This document shows, one piece after another, positions 44,060 through 52,418 of a stretch of 52,418 nt of DNA (position 1 is the stretch's first letter; every line of letters begins with the position of its first letter). Origin of the DNA: Desulfovibrionales bacterium (GTDB lineage: Bacteria > Desulfobacterota > Desulfovibrionia > Desulfovibrionales > Desulfomicrobiaceae); the NCBI GenBank assembly GCA_012727715.1, contig JAAYGN010000031.1:1-52418 (forward strand), in the 5' to 3' direction. Below the pieces are notes generated by a model. It was given only the letters and a program-made list of their open reading frames with translations. It ran no database searches and was not told the origin of the DNA. The translations under genes were made by a program, and so were the position numbers.

Positions 44060-44470
44060 TTATTTCATGGGGATGGTGATAATTTCAGATATGGCCGGGT
44101 CAATCATACGATGTGTATTATCTGCTTTAAGTCGAATACGTAAAAATTTTCCTGCCAATGGCTCACAAATTGTAAACACAAAACTATTTTCTTTTTGATA
44201 AACCTCAGAACTGAAGGGATAAAATCTTTTTACCAATGAAGGAGTAAAGGGACAGGTCGGACAACCATCTTGCTCAACTTCAACCATAAAATATTCCAGA
44301 TTAATAAGCTTGCCGCCCATTTTAGCGGTAATAAGCAAACAGTTTTGATCCATATTTGCCTCGACATGGTCTATGCGCACCATTTCGTCACTGGCAATGG
44401 GTCTGGGCCATTCTTTTTTGCCACAGGCCACCAAGAGTAACAACATACAGACAAAACATATTTTTTTCAT
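44060..44470 (-). CDS. Small lipoprotein of unknown function
   Basis: The product has 136 residues with a signal peptide ending LLLLVACGKK (lipobox LVAC). The rest is beta-rich: VRIDHVEANMDQNCLLITAKMGGKLINLEYFMVEVEQDGCPTCPFTPSLVKRFYPF, with a CPTC pair, and a C-terminal strand. It lies 3 bases after the mutS stop and 16 before lysA, so it is carried in that transcript. Desulfovibrio-like genomes often encode such a lipoprotein beside lysA. I do not recognise a function. Confidence 0.75.
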   Translation of the reverse strand: MKKICFVCMLLLLVACGKKEWPRPIASDEMVRIDHVEANMDQNCLLITAKMGGKLINLEYFMVEVEQDGCPTCPFTPSLVKRFYPFSSEVYQKENSFVFTICEPLAGKFLRIRLKADNTHRMIDPAISEIITIPMK

Positions 44471-44473
44471 ACG

Positions 44474-47095
44474 TTATCCCAGAAGAGCTTTCCACTTATG
44501 CAGTAAAGTCAGGGCATCCAGGGGGGAAAGCTCGTTCACATTAAGGGTTTTAAGGGATGAGACAATGGGATGTTCCTTGTCCTGAGGCTCTTTGACAGGG
44601 GAGGGGGCCAGTCCAGGCAAGACGGATTGGCGTGCAACAAGCTCTTGTTGACGGGACTGGCTAGAAGAGTGGCGTTCCAAGATCTCTAAAATTTTTTTAG
44701 CTCTTAAAACCACAGAAGCTGGAACCCCGGCGAGCTTGGCCACTTCAATGCCGTAGCTACGATCAGCAGGGCCTGGTACTAAACGTCGCAAAAAGATAAT
44801 CTCACCTTTCCATTCCTTAATAGCAATATTGTAGTTACGCACCTTGTCCAACCGTTCTTCCAGAGCAGTTAATTCGTGATAATGGGTGGCAAAGAGTGTC
44901 CGTATTCCATCTTGGCGTTTAGCCAGTTCTTCAGCAACAGCCCAAGCCAAGGATAACCCATCAAAAGTACTGGTGCCCCGACCAATTTCGTCTAAAATGA
45001 CCAAAGAGCGCTTGCCAGCCTGACGCAAAATACGAGCTGTTTCTGACATTTCCACCATAAAAGTGGATTGCCCCATGGCCAAGTTGTCCGAAGCCCCAAC
45101 CCGGGAAAAAATACGATCACACAATCCCAGCTTGGCTTGGGTAGCAGGCACAAAGCTCCCCATTTGGGCCAAAATACAAATAAGGGCTGCCTGACGCAAG
45201 ACAGTGGACTTACCAGCCATATTGGGGCCAGTAATAAGAAGTAGTCGCCCCATATCATCAATGGTCAGGTCATTGGGAATAAAGCTGGATTTCCCCTGCA
45301 CAGCCTCCACCACAGGATGACGGCCTTCCTTGATGAATATTTCCAGTCCATTATGCAGGGTAGGGCAAGACCAACTCCATTTACGCGCAGCTTGAGCCAA
45401 GCCTTGAGCATAATCAATTTCAGCCAAAATAGCAGCCATATCCATAAAACGAACACGATGGCCAGCCACTTCCTCCCGCAACTTTAAGAAAAGTTCATAC
45501 TCCTTGGCTTTACGTTGGTCTGAGGCATTGAGCAGGCGATCTTCCAAGGCTTTTAACTCTTCCGTGATATACCGCTCGGCATTGACCAGAGTTTGCCTAC
45601 GAATAAAATGTTCTGGAGGCGTTTGGGTTACGGATCGACTGAGTTCAAAATAGTACCCAAATACCTTGGTAAAACCAAGTTTAAGCTTGGGCAGGTTACA
45701 ACTTTCCCGTTCCCGTTCAAGCATCTGAGTTAAGGCTATTTCACCGTGGTCAGTCAAAGTGATGAGTTGATCCAAGTCTGGATCATAACCAGGACGAAAT
45801 AATCCCCCTTCAGTAATGACTGGGGGCAAGTTGTCGGCCAGAGCATGTTGTAACAAGTTATGCACGTCATCCAAATCATCCCAATCTGCAAGCAAACTGA
45901 CAAGTTTGGCAGGAGGATTTGTACATTCTGCCATGACCATGCGCAAGGCAGGCAGACAGGCCAAGGACGTGCTTAATGCTTGAAAATCTTTGGGGGTAGT
46001 CCGATTGACAACAATACGAGTACACAGCCTCTCCAGGTCATAGACCCGGTTTATATGTCCGCGTATGTCTTCTCTGACGGCATCATGGTCATGAAAATAT
46101 GCAACCAATTCCTGAACAGGGAGAATGGACGACAAGTCTTTAAAAGGTTGGCTTAAACGGGTTGCCAGCAAACGCCCCCCCATGGGGGTTTTAGTCTGAT
46201 CCACAACCTGCCACAAAGTACCCCGACCCTTTTGACCATCCATGGTCTGAAATAATTCCAAATTGCGTTCTGTGACCTCGTCCAACAGCAGGGCAGCGGA
46301 CAAGTTAAGTGGAGTAAAGGGTTCCAAATGATCTAAAGAACGTTTTTGGGTCAGTTCCAAATAGGTCAGCAGAGCACCGCATGAACGAACTAAAGCCGGC
46401 TTGTCATCTAAGTCCAAAATAGTCAGGTTTTGCACATGTTGGGCACGAAGAATTTTTTCTTCAGCCCCACGGCCGTCAAAATAGGTGTTTATAGGATAAC
46501 GGGAAGTCTTTTTTTTCCAGGACTCCAATTCCTTGGGCAGACCAAGACCATCGGGCAAGAGAACCTCCCGCGGATCTATTTTAATCAGCCATTGCCAAAG
46601 GAGATCTTCATTTTTGGTTTGCAGGCCAGACCAGGTACCTGTGGAAAAATCAACCCAGGCCAAGCCTCCTCCCAACTCAGAATCCCAAAATAACGCAGCA
46701 AGAAAATTATGCCCCTTGGAGTCCAGGGCAAGATCTTCCACGACCGTTCCTGGAGTAAAAATACGAGTTACCTCACGGCGAACCAACCCTTTAGCCTGCT
46801 TCGGGTCTTCCACTTGGTCACATAAGGCCACTTTGTACCCTTTTTCCAAAAGTTGGCGTAAATAGTCATCCACAGCGTGATGAGGCATGCCGCACATGGG
46901 GACGGGATTGTCGGCACCAGGATTACGGCTGGTCAAAGTGATTTGGAGTTCTCGGGCTGCAATTTCAGCGTCTTCAAAAAAAAGCTCAAAAAAATCACCC
47001 ATGCGAAAAAAAAGCAGAGTCCCGGGATTGGCCTCCTTAACTCGCAGGTATTGCTCCATCATTGGGGTAAGTTTGGCAGTATGCATTATTTTCAC
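44474..47095 (-). CDS. mutS: DNA mismatch repair protein MutS
   Basis: Recognises mismatches and starts repair with MutL. The mismatch-reading motif GDFFELF (F-x-E) is near residue 30. The core, clamp (about 440-560) and ATPase domains follow, with Walker A GPNMAGKST at about 622, LDEIGRGTSTFDGLSLAWAVAEE and ATHYHELT. Length (873) is typical of MutS1. The GTG start overlaps the TGA of the LapB-like gene; ATG at 47086 is an alternative. No mutL is in view. Confidence 0.96.
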   Translation of the reverse strand: MKIMHTAKLTPMMEQYLRVKEANPGTLLFFRMGDFFELFFEDAEIAARELQITLTSRNPGADNPVPMCGMPHHAVDDYLRQLLEKGYKVALCDQVEDPKQAKGLVRREVTRIFTPGTVVEDLALDSKGHNFLAALFWDSELGGGLAWVDFSTGTWSGLQTKNEDLLWQWLIKIDPREVLLPDGLGLPKELESWKKKTSRYPINTYFDGRGAEEKILRAQHVQNLTILDLDDKPALVRSCGALLTYLELTQKRSLDHLEPFTPLNLSAALLLDEVTERNLELFQTMDGQKGRGTLWQVVDQTKTPMGGRLLATRLSQPFKDLSSILPVQELVAYFHDHDAVREDIRGHINRVYDLERLCTRIVVNRTTPKDFQALSTSLACLPALRMVMAECTNPPAKLVSLLADWDDLDDVHNLLQHALADNLPPVITEGGLFRPGYDPDLDQLITLTDHGEIALTQMLERERESCNLPKLKLGFTKVFGYYFELSRSVTQTPPEHFIRRQTLVNAERYITEELKALEDRLLNASDQRKAKEYELFLKLREEVAGHRVRFMDMAAILAEIDYAQGLAQAARKWSWSCPTLHNGLEIFIKEGRHPVVEAVQGKSSFIPNDLTIDDMGRLLLITGPNMAGKSTVLRQAALICILAQMGSFVPATQAKLGLCDRIFSRVGASDNLAMGQSTFMVEMSETARILRQAGKRSLVILDEIGRGTSTFDGLSLAWAVAEELAKRQDGIRTLFATHYHELTALEERLDKVRNYNIAIKEWKGEIIFLRRLVPGPADRSYGIEVAKLAGVPASVVLRAKKILEILERHSSSQSRQQELVARQSVLPGLAPSPVKEPQDKEHPIVSSLKTLNVNELSPLDALTLLHKWKALLG

Positions 47096-48174
47096 TCAAA
47101 CAATTGACGAAAGGCTATGGAATGCCAGGCAAGACATTTGGGACAGCAAAAAAATATTTGATTGCGCTTGAGTCCACATTGCCGGCAGACAAATCGTTTC
47201 ACTTTTTGTGCTCTGTGCAGTAAAAAATTAAGCTGAAATGCAAAAACCGTCGTCATATTTTGCTCGGGTAAAGCCATGATCAAAAGTTCCAGTCGTGCAG
47301 GCCAAAACTCGGCATTGAGGAGCAAAGCTTTTTCCTGCCAGGTTGTGGCTTCTTCTTTTCTTTCATGGGCTCGTAACAGACAGCCTACATAATGAATTAA
47401 AGATAAATTGGGTGGTTGTTTTTCAATGATATCTACCACTTTATCCAGATATTCTTTGGGTAAAGCTATTACAGTAGGTATTTCAGATGTATCGTAGTCA
47501 AACAGAGGATCCAGGAGTAAAAAAGATAGATCCGGGCCAATAACAGATAAGCCCTGTTCCAAAACTTTTAACATTTCCGACCATTTTTGGTGACGAACCG
47601 TATGGGCGAGACTTTCCAGCCACGACTCAGGGGACGGGGGATAAAGCTCTCGTGCTTCAAGAATAAGGCCCTGATCTGAGGGAGTGTTATTTTGACCAGC
47701 TGCTCGAACCAGGTAATGAGCCGCCTGAGGTGCCATACCTAAAGAATGGTAATAACGGCTCGCTGCCAGAAAATCTCCGCTTTTCACACTAAGTAAAGCC
47801 ATTTCTTCTGTCAGAGCCTGCTCATCCCCCTTGGCATCACGATAATGAGCAAAAGCACTGCGGGCACGATCTATCAAACCTGCCCGGGAATAGTCGCGCC
47901 CCAATTCAAAATAAATCCGAGCTTGATCTTGAGGCTCAAGGTCAGAACGCCGCAACAAGGCCGCCCGAATACGAATGGCCTGATCCAGTTCTCCACGTAA
48001 ACGATGAATATTCCCAAGGGCTGAGCCGATTTCTACAGCACTATGACCAGTGCTTAAGGCCCGTGACAAATCATCAATGGCTGCCAGGCTATCTTGAGCA
48101 GGATTGGAAACAACGGCTGGAAGAGTTTGTTGGGGTTTGCCGAACCCAAGTAAAGCTTTGATCCAGCGCATCAT
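47092..48174 (-). CDS. lapB: LapB/YciM-like TPR protein with C-terminal rubredoxin-type zinc ribbon
   Basis: The product has 360 residues of TPR-type helical repeats followed by a C-terminal zinc ribbon (FVCRQCGLKRNQIFFCCPKCLAWHSI). That architecture is characteristic of LapB (YciM), which in E. coli guides LpxC degradation and LPS assembly. It lacks an obvious N-terminal transmembrane helix; the start MMRWIKALLGFGKPQ might be a short amphipathic anchor. AGGAG precedes the ATGATG start. The stop overlaps mutS, and the preceding gene is a sugar-nucleotide epimerase. A LapA-domain gene sits one gene further upstream. Confidence 0.8.
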   Translation of the reverse strand: MMRWIKALLGFGKPQQTLPAVVSNPAQDSLAAIDDLSRALSTGHSAVEIGSALGNIHRLRGELDQAIRIRAALLRRSDLEPQDQARIYFELGRDYSRAGLIDRARSAFAHYRDAKGDEQALTEEMALLSVKSGDFLAASRYYHSLGMAPQAAHYLVRAAGQNNTPSDQGLILEARELYPPSPESWLESLAHTVRHQKWSEMLKVLEQGLSVIGPDLSFLLLDPLFDYDTSEIPTVIALPKEYLDKVVDIIEKQPPNLSLIHYVGCLLRAHERKEEATTWQEKALLLNAEFWPARLELLIMALPEQNMTTVFAFQLNFLLHRAQKVKRFVCRQCGLKRNQIFFCCPKCLAWHSIAFRQLFE

Positions 48175-48180
48175 ATTCTC

Positions 48181-49188
48181 CTACAGGCAAAGATTTTGAG
48201 CATACCAGGTGCCAGCCTGTCGCAGACCTGCGCGCACATCAAACTGAGGATCATAGCTCAAAAGCTCTCTGCTTTTGGTCAAATCAGCCAGAGAATGTCG
48301 TACATCTCCAGCTCGAAAGTCCCTATAAGAGGGCAGGGCATCCGCACAATGGGGGAAGTGTTGCACAGCCTCGTCCCGAATGAGATAAAAGAGTTCCTGT
48401 AAGGTTGTACTTTGACCATAAGCGACATTAAATACTTGGCCCAGAGCTTTGCAATTAGTCGTGCATGCTGCCAGGATATTAGCCTGGATGCAATTATCGA
48501 TATAACAAAAATCGCGACTGGTCAGACCATCACCATTTATCCATACAGTTTTTTTGTGCATCAAGGCCAAAAACCACTTGGGAATCACAGCAGCATATGC
48601 TCCTTGGGGATCTTGTCTGCGTCCAAAAATATTAAAATAACGTAAACCAATGCATGGCAAACCATAGGTCTTTTCAAAAACATCAGCATAGAGCTCATTG
48701 ACATATTTAGTCACTGCATAGGGTGACAGAGGTTTGCCAATGATATCTTCCACTTTGGGCAGGGCTGGATGATCTCCATAGGTAGAACTGGAGGCTGCAT
48801 AAACAAAACGCTGAACTCCATTTTCCTTGGCTGCAACCAACATATTCAAAAAACCGGTAATATTATTGGCATTGGTGAGCACTGGATCGATGATAGATCT
48901 GGGTACAGACCCAAGGGCTGCTTGATGCAAAACAAATTCAATATTCTCACAGGATTTAAGACAGGTGTCATAATCGCGAATATCCCCTTCGATCATCTGA
49001 AAACGCTGCCATTGATCTGGGTGCACCTGTTGTCTGACATCTTCAAGATTGTGCACATAACCAGTAGAAAAATTGTCCAGGCCCACGACATATTGATCGT
49101 GCAGGAGAAGATATTCCAAAAGATTGGAACCAATAAAACCAGCAACACCGGTTATGAGCCAATGATGAGAAGAAGTGGGAGAAAACAT
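48181..49188 (-). CDS. wbpP: UDP-N-acetylglucosamine 4-epimerase (WbpP/TviC-like SDR)
   Basis: An extended SDR that interconverts UDP-GlcNAc and UDP-GalNAc for O-antigen or surface glycans. The NAD site is [16 protein letters not shown], with [11 protein letters not shown]; the substrate region [11 protein letters not shown]...[12 protein letters not shown] is strikingly WbpP-like; the catalytic segment is [18 protein letters not shown] and [17 protein letters not shown] (YxxxK). [22 protein letters not shown] and [14 protein letters not shown]-type sequence also match. The start at 49188 is preferred over TTG at 49200. A terminator at 49222-49260 separates it from the upstream LapA gene, so it may have its own promoter. 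Confidence 0.9.
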   Translation of the reverse strand: MFSPTSSHHWLITGVAGFIGSNLLEYLLLHDQYVVGLDNFSTGYVHNLEDVRQQVHPDQWQRFQMIEGDIRDYDTCLKSCENIEFVLHQAALGSVPRSIIDPVLTNANNITGFLNMLVAAKENGVQRFVYAASSSTYGDHPALPKVEDIIGKPLSPYAVTKYVNELYADVFEKTYGLPCIGLRYFNIFGRRQDPQGAYAAVIPKWFLALMHKKTVWINGDGLTSRDFCYIDNCIQANILAACTTNCKALGQVFNVAYGQSTTLQELFYLIRDEAVQHFPHCADALPSYRDFRAGDVRHSLADLTKSRELLSYDPQFDVRAGLRQAGTWYAQNLCL

Positions 49189-49221
49189 TGCGTCACCCAA
49201 GAGTATTTTCCTTTAGATTTT

Positions 49222-49260
49222 GAAAAAAATTGCGCCCCAAAGGCAAGCCATCGGGACGCA
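49222..49260 (-). terminator. Terminator after the LapA-domain gene
   Basis: Read leftward, TGCGTCCCG pairs with CGGGG-type sequence ending GGGGCGCA (inner GGC/GCC helix too) and is followed by ATTTTTTTC. It ends the ABC/HIT/LapA transcript before the epimerase. Confidence 0.75.
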
Positions 49261-49286
49261 CACAAATACACATGACACCAAAGTGG

Positions 49287-49637
49287 TCAATTTTGATCAG
49301 TGGCACAAGCCTCATCAGTTTCTTGAAAGGTATCATATTTGGGCTGCTGCAAAGAGGCTACTTCCTGTTCCAAGGCAGTATTTTTTTTGCGCAATTGTTT
49401 GCAAAGCTTGGATAGCCGTGCTCGTTCCAAGAAAAAATACAAAGTACAAAGCAGTGCCCCAATAACAAAGGAGAGCAAGATTAATAAATAAAAGGGGACT
49501 GCCTCACTTTGATAGTCCCAGCCAAAAACCTTGAGGCTCAAAGCCAGCTCCTGCATCAGCACTTCATTGTTCTGGACGAAAAAGAGCATGGAGAAAAAGA
49601 AAAGCGCGACAAGGCCGAGTACCTTAATGTATCGCAT
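49287..49637 (-). CDS. LapA-domain (DUF1049) inner-membrane protein
   Basis: A 116-residue protein with two membrane helices (VLGLVALFFFSMLFFVQNNEV and FYLLILLSFVIGALLCTLYFFLERARL) and a C-terminal coiled coil (LCKQLRKKNTALEQEVASLQ). This is the LapA/DUF1049 layout, where it partners LapB in LPS assembly. Here LapB lies two genes downstream, separated by an epimerase and a terminator. It is encoded 5 bases after the HIT gene. Confidence 0.85.
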   Translation of the reverse strand: MRYIKVLGLVALFFFSMLFFVQNNEVLMQELALSLKVFGWDYQSEAVPFYLLILLSFVIGALLCTLYFFLERARLSKLCKQLRKKNTALEQEVASLQQPKYDTFQETDEACATDQN

Positions 49638-49642
49638 CTAGA

Positions 49643-50143
49643 TCACCTCTGATGTTGAAGATTAGTAAAATATGGCTGTAAACGGGCATACGTTGAACGC
49701 AGATGCTCAGGAAGCACTCTTGTTTCGGATATGATGGCCATAAATGAATGATCACCATTCCACCGAGGGACAAGATGAAAGTGCAAATGTTCCTTGATTC
49801 CAGCTCCAGCCGCTTCGCCGATATTCATGCCAATATTTATACCTTGGGGTTTGAAAACTTGTTGTAAAATAAAAGCACAGTGTTGTACATAGTCCATGAT
49901 TTCATGATTCTCGGCCGAGGTTAGTTCTGTGATATGGCTGACATGACGGTAAGGAGTAACCATAAGATGGCCATTGGAATAGGGGAAAATATTCATGATC
50001 ACAAAACAATGCTCAGCACGGTGTAAAACACAACGCTTTTCATCTTCGCTGGTGTCCTTGGGCAAACAAAAGACACAAGCATCAGGCTTGGGGCCCAGAA
50101 TATAGTCGATGCGCCAAGGCGCGTAGATAGTTTTCATACTCAT
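49643..50143 (-). CDS. HIT-family nucleotide hydrolase/transferase
   Basis: A 166-residue HIT protein with the triad HLHFHLVPRW (about residues 120-129). CVFC near the N-terminus is a probable metal-binding pair, seen in many HIT hydrolases such as Ap4A phosphorylase-like forms, and YSNGHLMVTPYRHV is typical. The start overlaps closely with the preceding gene (TAA then ATG). It follows the amino-acid ABC ATPase by 1 base, so it is co-transcribed with the transporter and the LapA gene. Substrate unknown. Confidence 0.88.
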   Translation of the reverse strand: MSMKTIYAPWRIDYILGPKPDACVFCLPKDTSEDEKRCVLHRAEHCFVIMNIFPYSNGHLMVTPYRHVSHITELTSAENHEIMDYVQHCAFILQQVFKPQGINIGMNIGEAAGAGIKEHLHFHLVPRWNGDHSFMAIISETRVLPEHLRSTYARLQPYFTNLQHQR

Positions 50144-50884
50144 TTATAAAATCTGACTTAAAAATTTTTGGGTACGAGGCTGTTCGGGTTGAGTAAAAAA
50201 TTGTTTGGGCGTGCCTACTTCAACAATTTGGCCGCGGTCCATAAAGATAATCCGATCTGCCACTTCTCGGGCAAAACCCATTTCATGGGTAACCACGACC
50301 ATGGTCATGCCTTCGTTAGCCAGGGTAACCATAACATCGAGTACCTCACCAATCATTTCTGGATCCAGCGCTGAGGTGGGCTCATCAAAAAGCATGATCT
50401 TAGGATTCATAGCCAGTGCCCGAGCAATGGCCACACGTTGTTGTTGGCCACCTGAAAGCATGGATGGATAGACATTCGCCTTGTCTTTGATCCCAACCTT
50501 ATCCAAAAGGTTTAATGCTAATTTTTTGGCTTCCAAGCGTGGAATTTTTTTTAGCTTCATGGGTGCCATGATCAGATTATCCAGGACAGTTTTATGTGGA
50601 AAGAGGTTGAAGTTCTGAAAGACCATGCCCAATTCTTGGCGTATGACATTAATGTCACTTCCGCGAGCATAAATATCCTTACCATTGACTACAATAGAAC
50701 CGCTATCAATGCTCTCCAAGCGATTGATCGTTCGTAGCAAGGTTGATTTTCCCGATCCACTAGGACCGATAATCACCACCTTTTCTCCAGCATTAATGGT
50801 CAAGGTAATATCATTGAGAGCCTGGAGTTGTCCAAAAAACTTATAAACATTGGAGATTTCGATAATGGGCCTAGTCCCGTTCAT
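50144..50884 (-). CDS. Polar amino-acid ABC transporter ATP-binding protein (GlnQ-like)
   Basis: ATPase of a polar amino-acid uptake system. Walker [17 protein letters not shown]-loop [17 protein letters not shown], signature [35 protein letters not shown] and switch [11 protein letters not shown] are all present and typical of GlnQ/HisP-type subunits. Length (246) is normal. Its start overlaps the permease gene stop by 14 bases. The ligand is set by the binding protein and is not decidable here. Confidence 0.93.
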   Translation of the reverse strand: MNGTRPIIEISNVYKFFGQLQALNDITLTINAGEKVVIIGPSGSGKSTLLRTINRLESIDSGSIVVNGKDIYARGSDINVIRQELGMVFQNFNLFPHKTVLDNLIMAPMKLKKIPRLEAKKLALNLLDKVGIKDKANVYPSMLSGGQQQRVAIARALAMNPKIMLFDEPTSALDPEMIGEVLDVMVTLANEGMTMVVVTHEMGFAREVADRIIFMDRGQIVEVGTPKQFFTQPEQPRTQKFLSQIL

Positions 50885-51677
50885 AATAATTCAGCCTTTG
50901 TTCCATTTTGCTAACAGCCTTGGATAAAAACAAGGTAATGACAAGATAAACCAGGGCAACCATGGTATATGTTTCAAAATATAAAAAGGATTCACTGGCA
51001 AATTCACGTCCGCGACGCAAAAGATCCGACACTGCCAAAATAGAAACCAAAGAACTATCTTTAAGCAAAGCAATAAATTCGTTGCCCACTGGAGGGAGAA
51101 TAGTTCGCCAGGCCTGGGGCAAAATAACCAGCATCATGGTTTGCGCCCGGCTAAAACCCAAAGATCTGGCTGCCTCGGTTTGGCCTTTGTCAATGGATTG
51201 GATGCCAGCTCGAAATACTTCTCCCATATAGGCACCATAGCAAATACCCATGGCCACCACAGCCGCAGCCAAGGGTGGCAGATTTTGAAAAAGATTTATG
51301 CGGCCCAGGGCATAATAAATATAAAAAAGTTGAACCAATAATGGAATTCCACGAATAATTTCCACATAGGTCGAGGCAATGAGATTAAAAACCCGGTTGC
51401 GAGATAACCGACCAAGACCGGTAATGAAGCCCAGCATCAAAGAAAGAATAATGGAGAGTACAGTGACCTGGAAAGTCACCAAGACTCCATCAGGAAGAAA
51501 AGTCAGGATGCGCCAATAAGGTTCAGGCTCAACCACACACAAGTAGATGATAATCGCAATAGCACCTAAAAATGTGAGCCACCATGCAGTAAAAAGTCCA
51601 CTATCCTTTTTACATGGAATGGCTGCGCCATCACCAATATTGATTTTAACTACTGTTTGTACACCTTTTTGAGTCAT
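50871..51677 (-). CDS. Polar amino-acid ABC transporter permease
   Basis: The permease has the HisM/GlnP-type helices ([33 protein letters not shown]) and the EAA loop ([46 protein letters not shown]), where it contacts the ATPase. An extra N-terminal helix ([18 protein letters not shown]) precedes the core. The start at 51677 has AAGG just upstream; a TTG at 51704 is less likely. Only one permease gene is visible, so it may act as a homodimer. Confidence 0.92.
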   Translation of the reverse strand: MTQKGVQTVVKINIGDGAAIPCKKDSGLFTAWWLTFLGAIAIIIYLCVVEPEPYWRILTFLPDGVLVTFQVTVLSIILSLMLGFITGLGRLSRNRVFNLIASTYVEIIRGIPLLVQLFYIYYALGRINLFQNLPPLAAAVVAMGICYGAYMGEVFRAGIQSIDKGQTEAARSLGFSRAQTMMLVILPQAWRTILPPVGNEFIALLKDSSLVSILAVSDLLRRGREFASESFLYFETYTMVALVYLVITLFLSKAVSKMEQRLNYYERD

Positions 51678-51710
51678 GACAGGCCTTGAACTGAAGACAT
51701 GCAAAGAAAA

Positions 51711-51733
51711 GCCGGAGCAGATATTGCTCCGGC
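51711..51733 (-). terminator. Intercistronic hairpin between binding-protein and permease genes
   Basis: GCCGGAGCA and TGCTCCGGC form a perfect 9-bp stem with a 5-base loop, followed on the minus strand by TTTTCTTT. It lies 19 bases after the binding-protein stop. Such leaky terminators let the binding protein be made in excess over the membrane parts. Confidence 0.75.
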
Positions 51734-51752
51734 CAAACTATGAAAGAAAAAA

Positions 51753-52418
51753 CTATCTCGCACTGAACCACTTGGCATAAATGGTGTCATATTCACCACT
51801 TTCTTTGACCTTACGTAGGCCGTCATTGATAAGCTCCCGGATCTCATCATTACCTTTTTGCACAGCAATACCCAGATATTCTGGTTCATCAGGAGTGATG
51901 AGATAAGCCAAGGTCAATTTTTCAGAATATTGCTTATGTTGCAAGGCATAGTCAGAGGCTACAGCATCGTCAGCAATAACTGCATCAATACGACCATTAT
52001 AAAGATCTTCAAAGGCGAGACCTATTTCATCGTAAGATTTGGCCTGGACATCTTTAATTTTTTTAGCAGCAAAATATCCGGTAGTACCAATTTGGGAAGC
52101 CACAGTTTTGCCTGCCAAATCATCAACTGAATTTATAACCACACCTTTGGGTACAACCACCCCTTGTTTGACATCAAAATAGGGCTCAGTGAAATCCATG
52201 CCCTTTTTCCGTTCTTCGGTAATGGAAACTGAAGAACATACAGCGTCATATTTGCCTGCTGCCAGGCCGGCAAAGATGCCATCCCAAGCTGTGTTTTTTA
52301 ATATAACATTAAATCCACCAGCCTTGCCAATGGCAACCATAATTTCTGGCCCAAAACCAACAATGTTTTTATCAGCATCAATCATTTCCATGGGCGGGTA
52401 GGTCGCGTCCACAGCAAC
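51753..52418 (-). CDS. Polar amino-acid ABC transporter binding protein (5' end outside window)
   Basis: The frame is open to the right edge, so the signal peptide and N-terminus are missing. The visible 220 residues are a type 2 periplasmic binding protein of SBP family 3: ATYPPMEMIDADKNIVGFGPEIMVAIGKAGGF, WDGIFAGLAAGKYDAVCSSVSITEERKKGMDFTEPYF, TVASQIGTTGYFAAKKI, and the final LRKVKESGEYDTIYAKWF. Family members bind Gln, His, Arg or similar. The ligand is not determinable here. The hairpin at 51711-51733 and the permease follow. Confidence 0.93.
   Translation of the reverse strand, partial: VAVDATYPPMEMIDADKNIVGFGPEIMVAIGKAGGFNVILKNTAWDGIFAGLAAGKYDAVCSSVSITEERKKGMDFTEPYFDVKQGVVVPKGVVINSVDDLAGKTVASQIGTTGYFAAKKIKDVQAKSYDEIGLAFEDLYNGRIDAVIADDAVASDYALQHKQYSEKLTLAYLITPDEPEYLGIAVQKGNDEIRELINDGLRKVKESGEYDTIYAKWFSAR

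Noticed and set aside
1-52418. tRNA, rRNA, CRISPR, IS element or prophage content
   Set aside because: No tRNA-like arm, spaced direct repeats, transposase or phage structural gene was seen in any gap or frame.

Overview
The window is a gene-dense bacterial chromosome segment with moderate-to-low GC and about 50 protein genes. I saw no rRNA, tRNA, CRISPR array, insertion sequence or phage gene. Gene content suggests a Gram-negative, flagellated, Desulfovibrio-like member of the Desulfobacterota. The pointers are an MCE/Mla-type lipid ABC system with a fused STAS-MlaE permease, LapA/LapB and WbpP-type envelope genes, a short IscU-BFD NifU paired with NifS, a DsrE-like protein, and a histidine kinase with a Cys-rich two-CW-like segment. 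The lineage is an inference from gene content only.

Layout. 0-4.3 kb (+): end of an unrecognised gene, then a divergent EF-G paralogue, a cysteine-less carboxymuconolactone decarboxylase-like protein, RidA and a LOG-family protein, closed by a large hairpin terminator. 4.4-8.5 kb (-): MCE lipid-transport operon (STAS-MlaE, MlaF, MlaD, PqiC-like lipoprotein) followed by a tandem-PepSY secreted protein. 8.7-12.0 kb: an unknown secreted protein and a membrane class III adenylate cyclase, converging. 12.4-16.7 kb (+): CCA-adding enzyme, deoC, deoB (TTG start) and an AI-2E family membrane protein. 16.7-19.1 kb (-): an SPFH/zinc-ribbon protein coupled to an unknown double-zinc-ribbon protein. 19.2-25.2 kb: pyrR, then leftward nifS-nifU, bpt, glnS and nitroreductase-NUDIX. 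25.3-27.6 kb (+): small transporter, DsrE-like protein, XTPase and two unknown proteins.

27.8-35.0 kb (+) is the most interesting region. Six consecutive genes form what looks like one signalling and phosphotransfer cassette: a PhnD-like periplasmic binding lipoprotein with no ABC transporter partner, a hybrid-sensor-type histidine kinase with a cysteine-rich insert, a receiver-only response regulator, a PEP-synthase-like ATP-grasp/swivelling-histidine protein with an unfamiliar C-terminal domain in place of the usual PEP-binding barrel, a dual-specificity phosphatase fused to a YkgJ-like Cys cluster, and a stand-alone Hpt protein.

35.0-52.4 kb is mostly leftward housekeeping: M29 aminopeptidase, CYTH protein, UppP, FlgE, HtpX, an FMN alpha-hydroxyacid oxidase-like enzyme, LysA, a lipoprotein, MutS, LapB, a WbpP-like UDP-GlcNAc 4-epimerase, a LapA-domain protein, a HIT hydrolase and a polar amino-acid ABC transporter whose binding-protein gene runs off the right edge. 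Two rightward exceptions are a diaminopimelate-epimerase-fold protein that resembles the histidine racemase CntK rather than DapF, and a small PilZ protein. Several convergent gene pairs overlap at their stop codons, so the chromosome is compact here.
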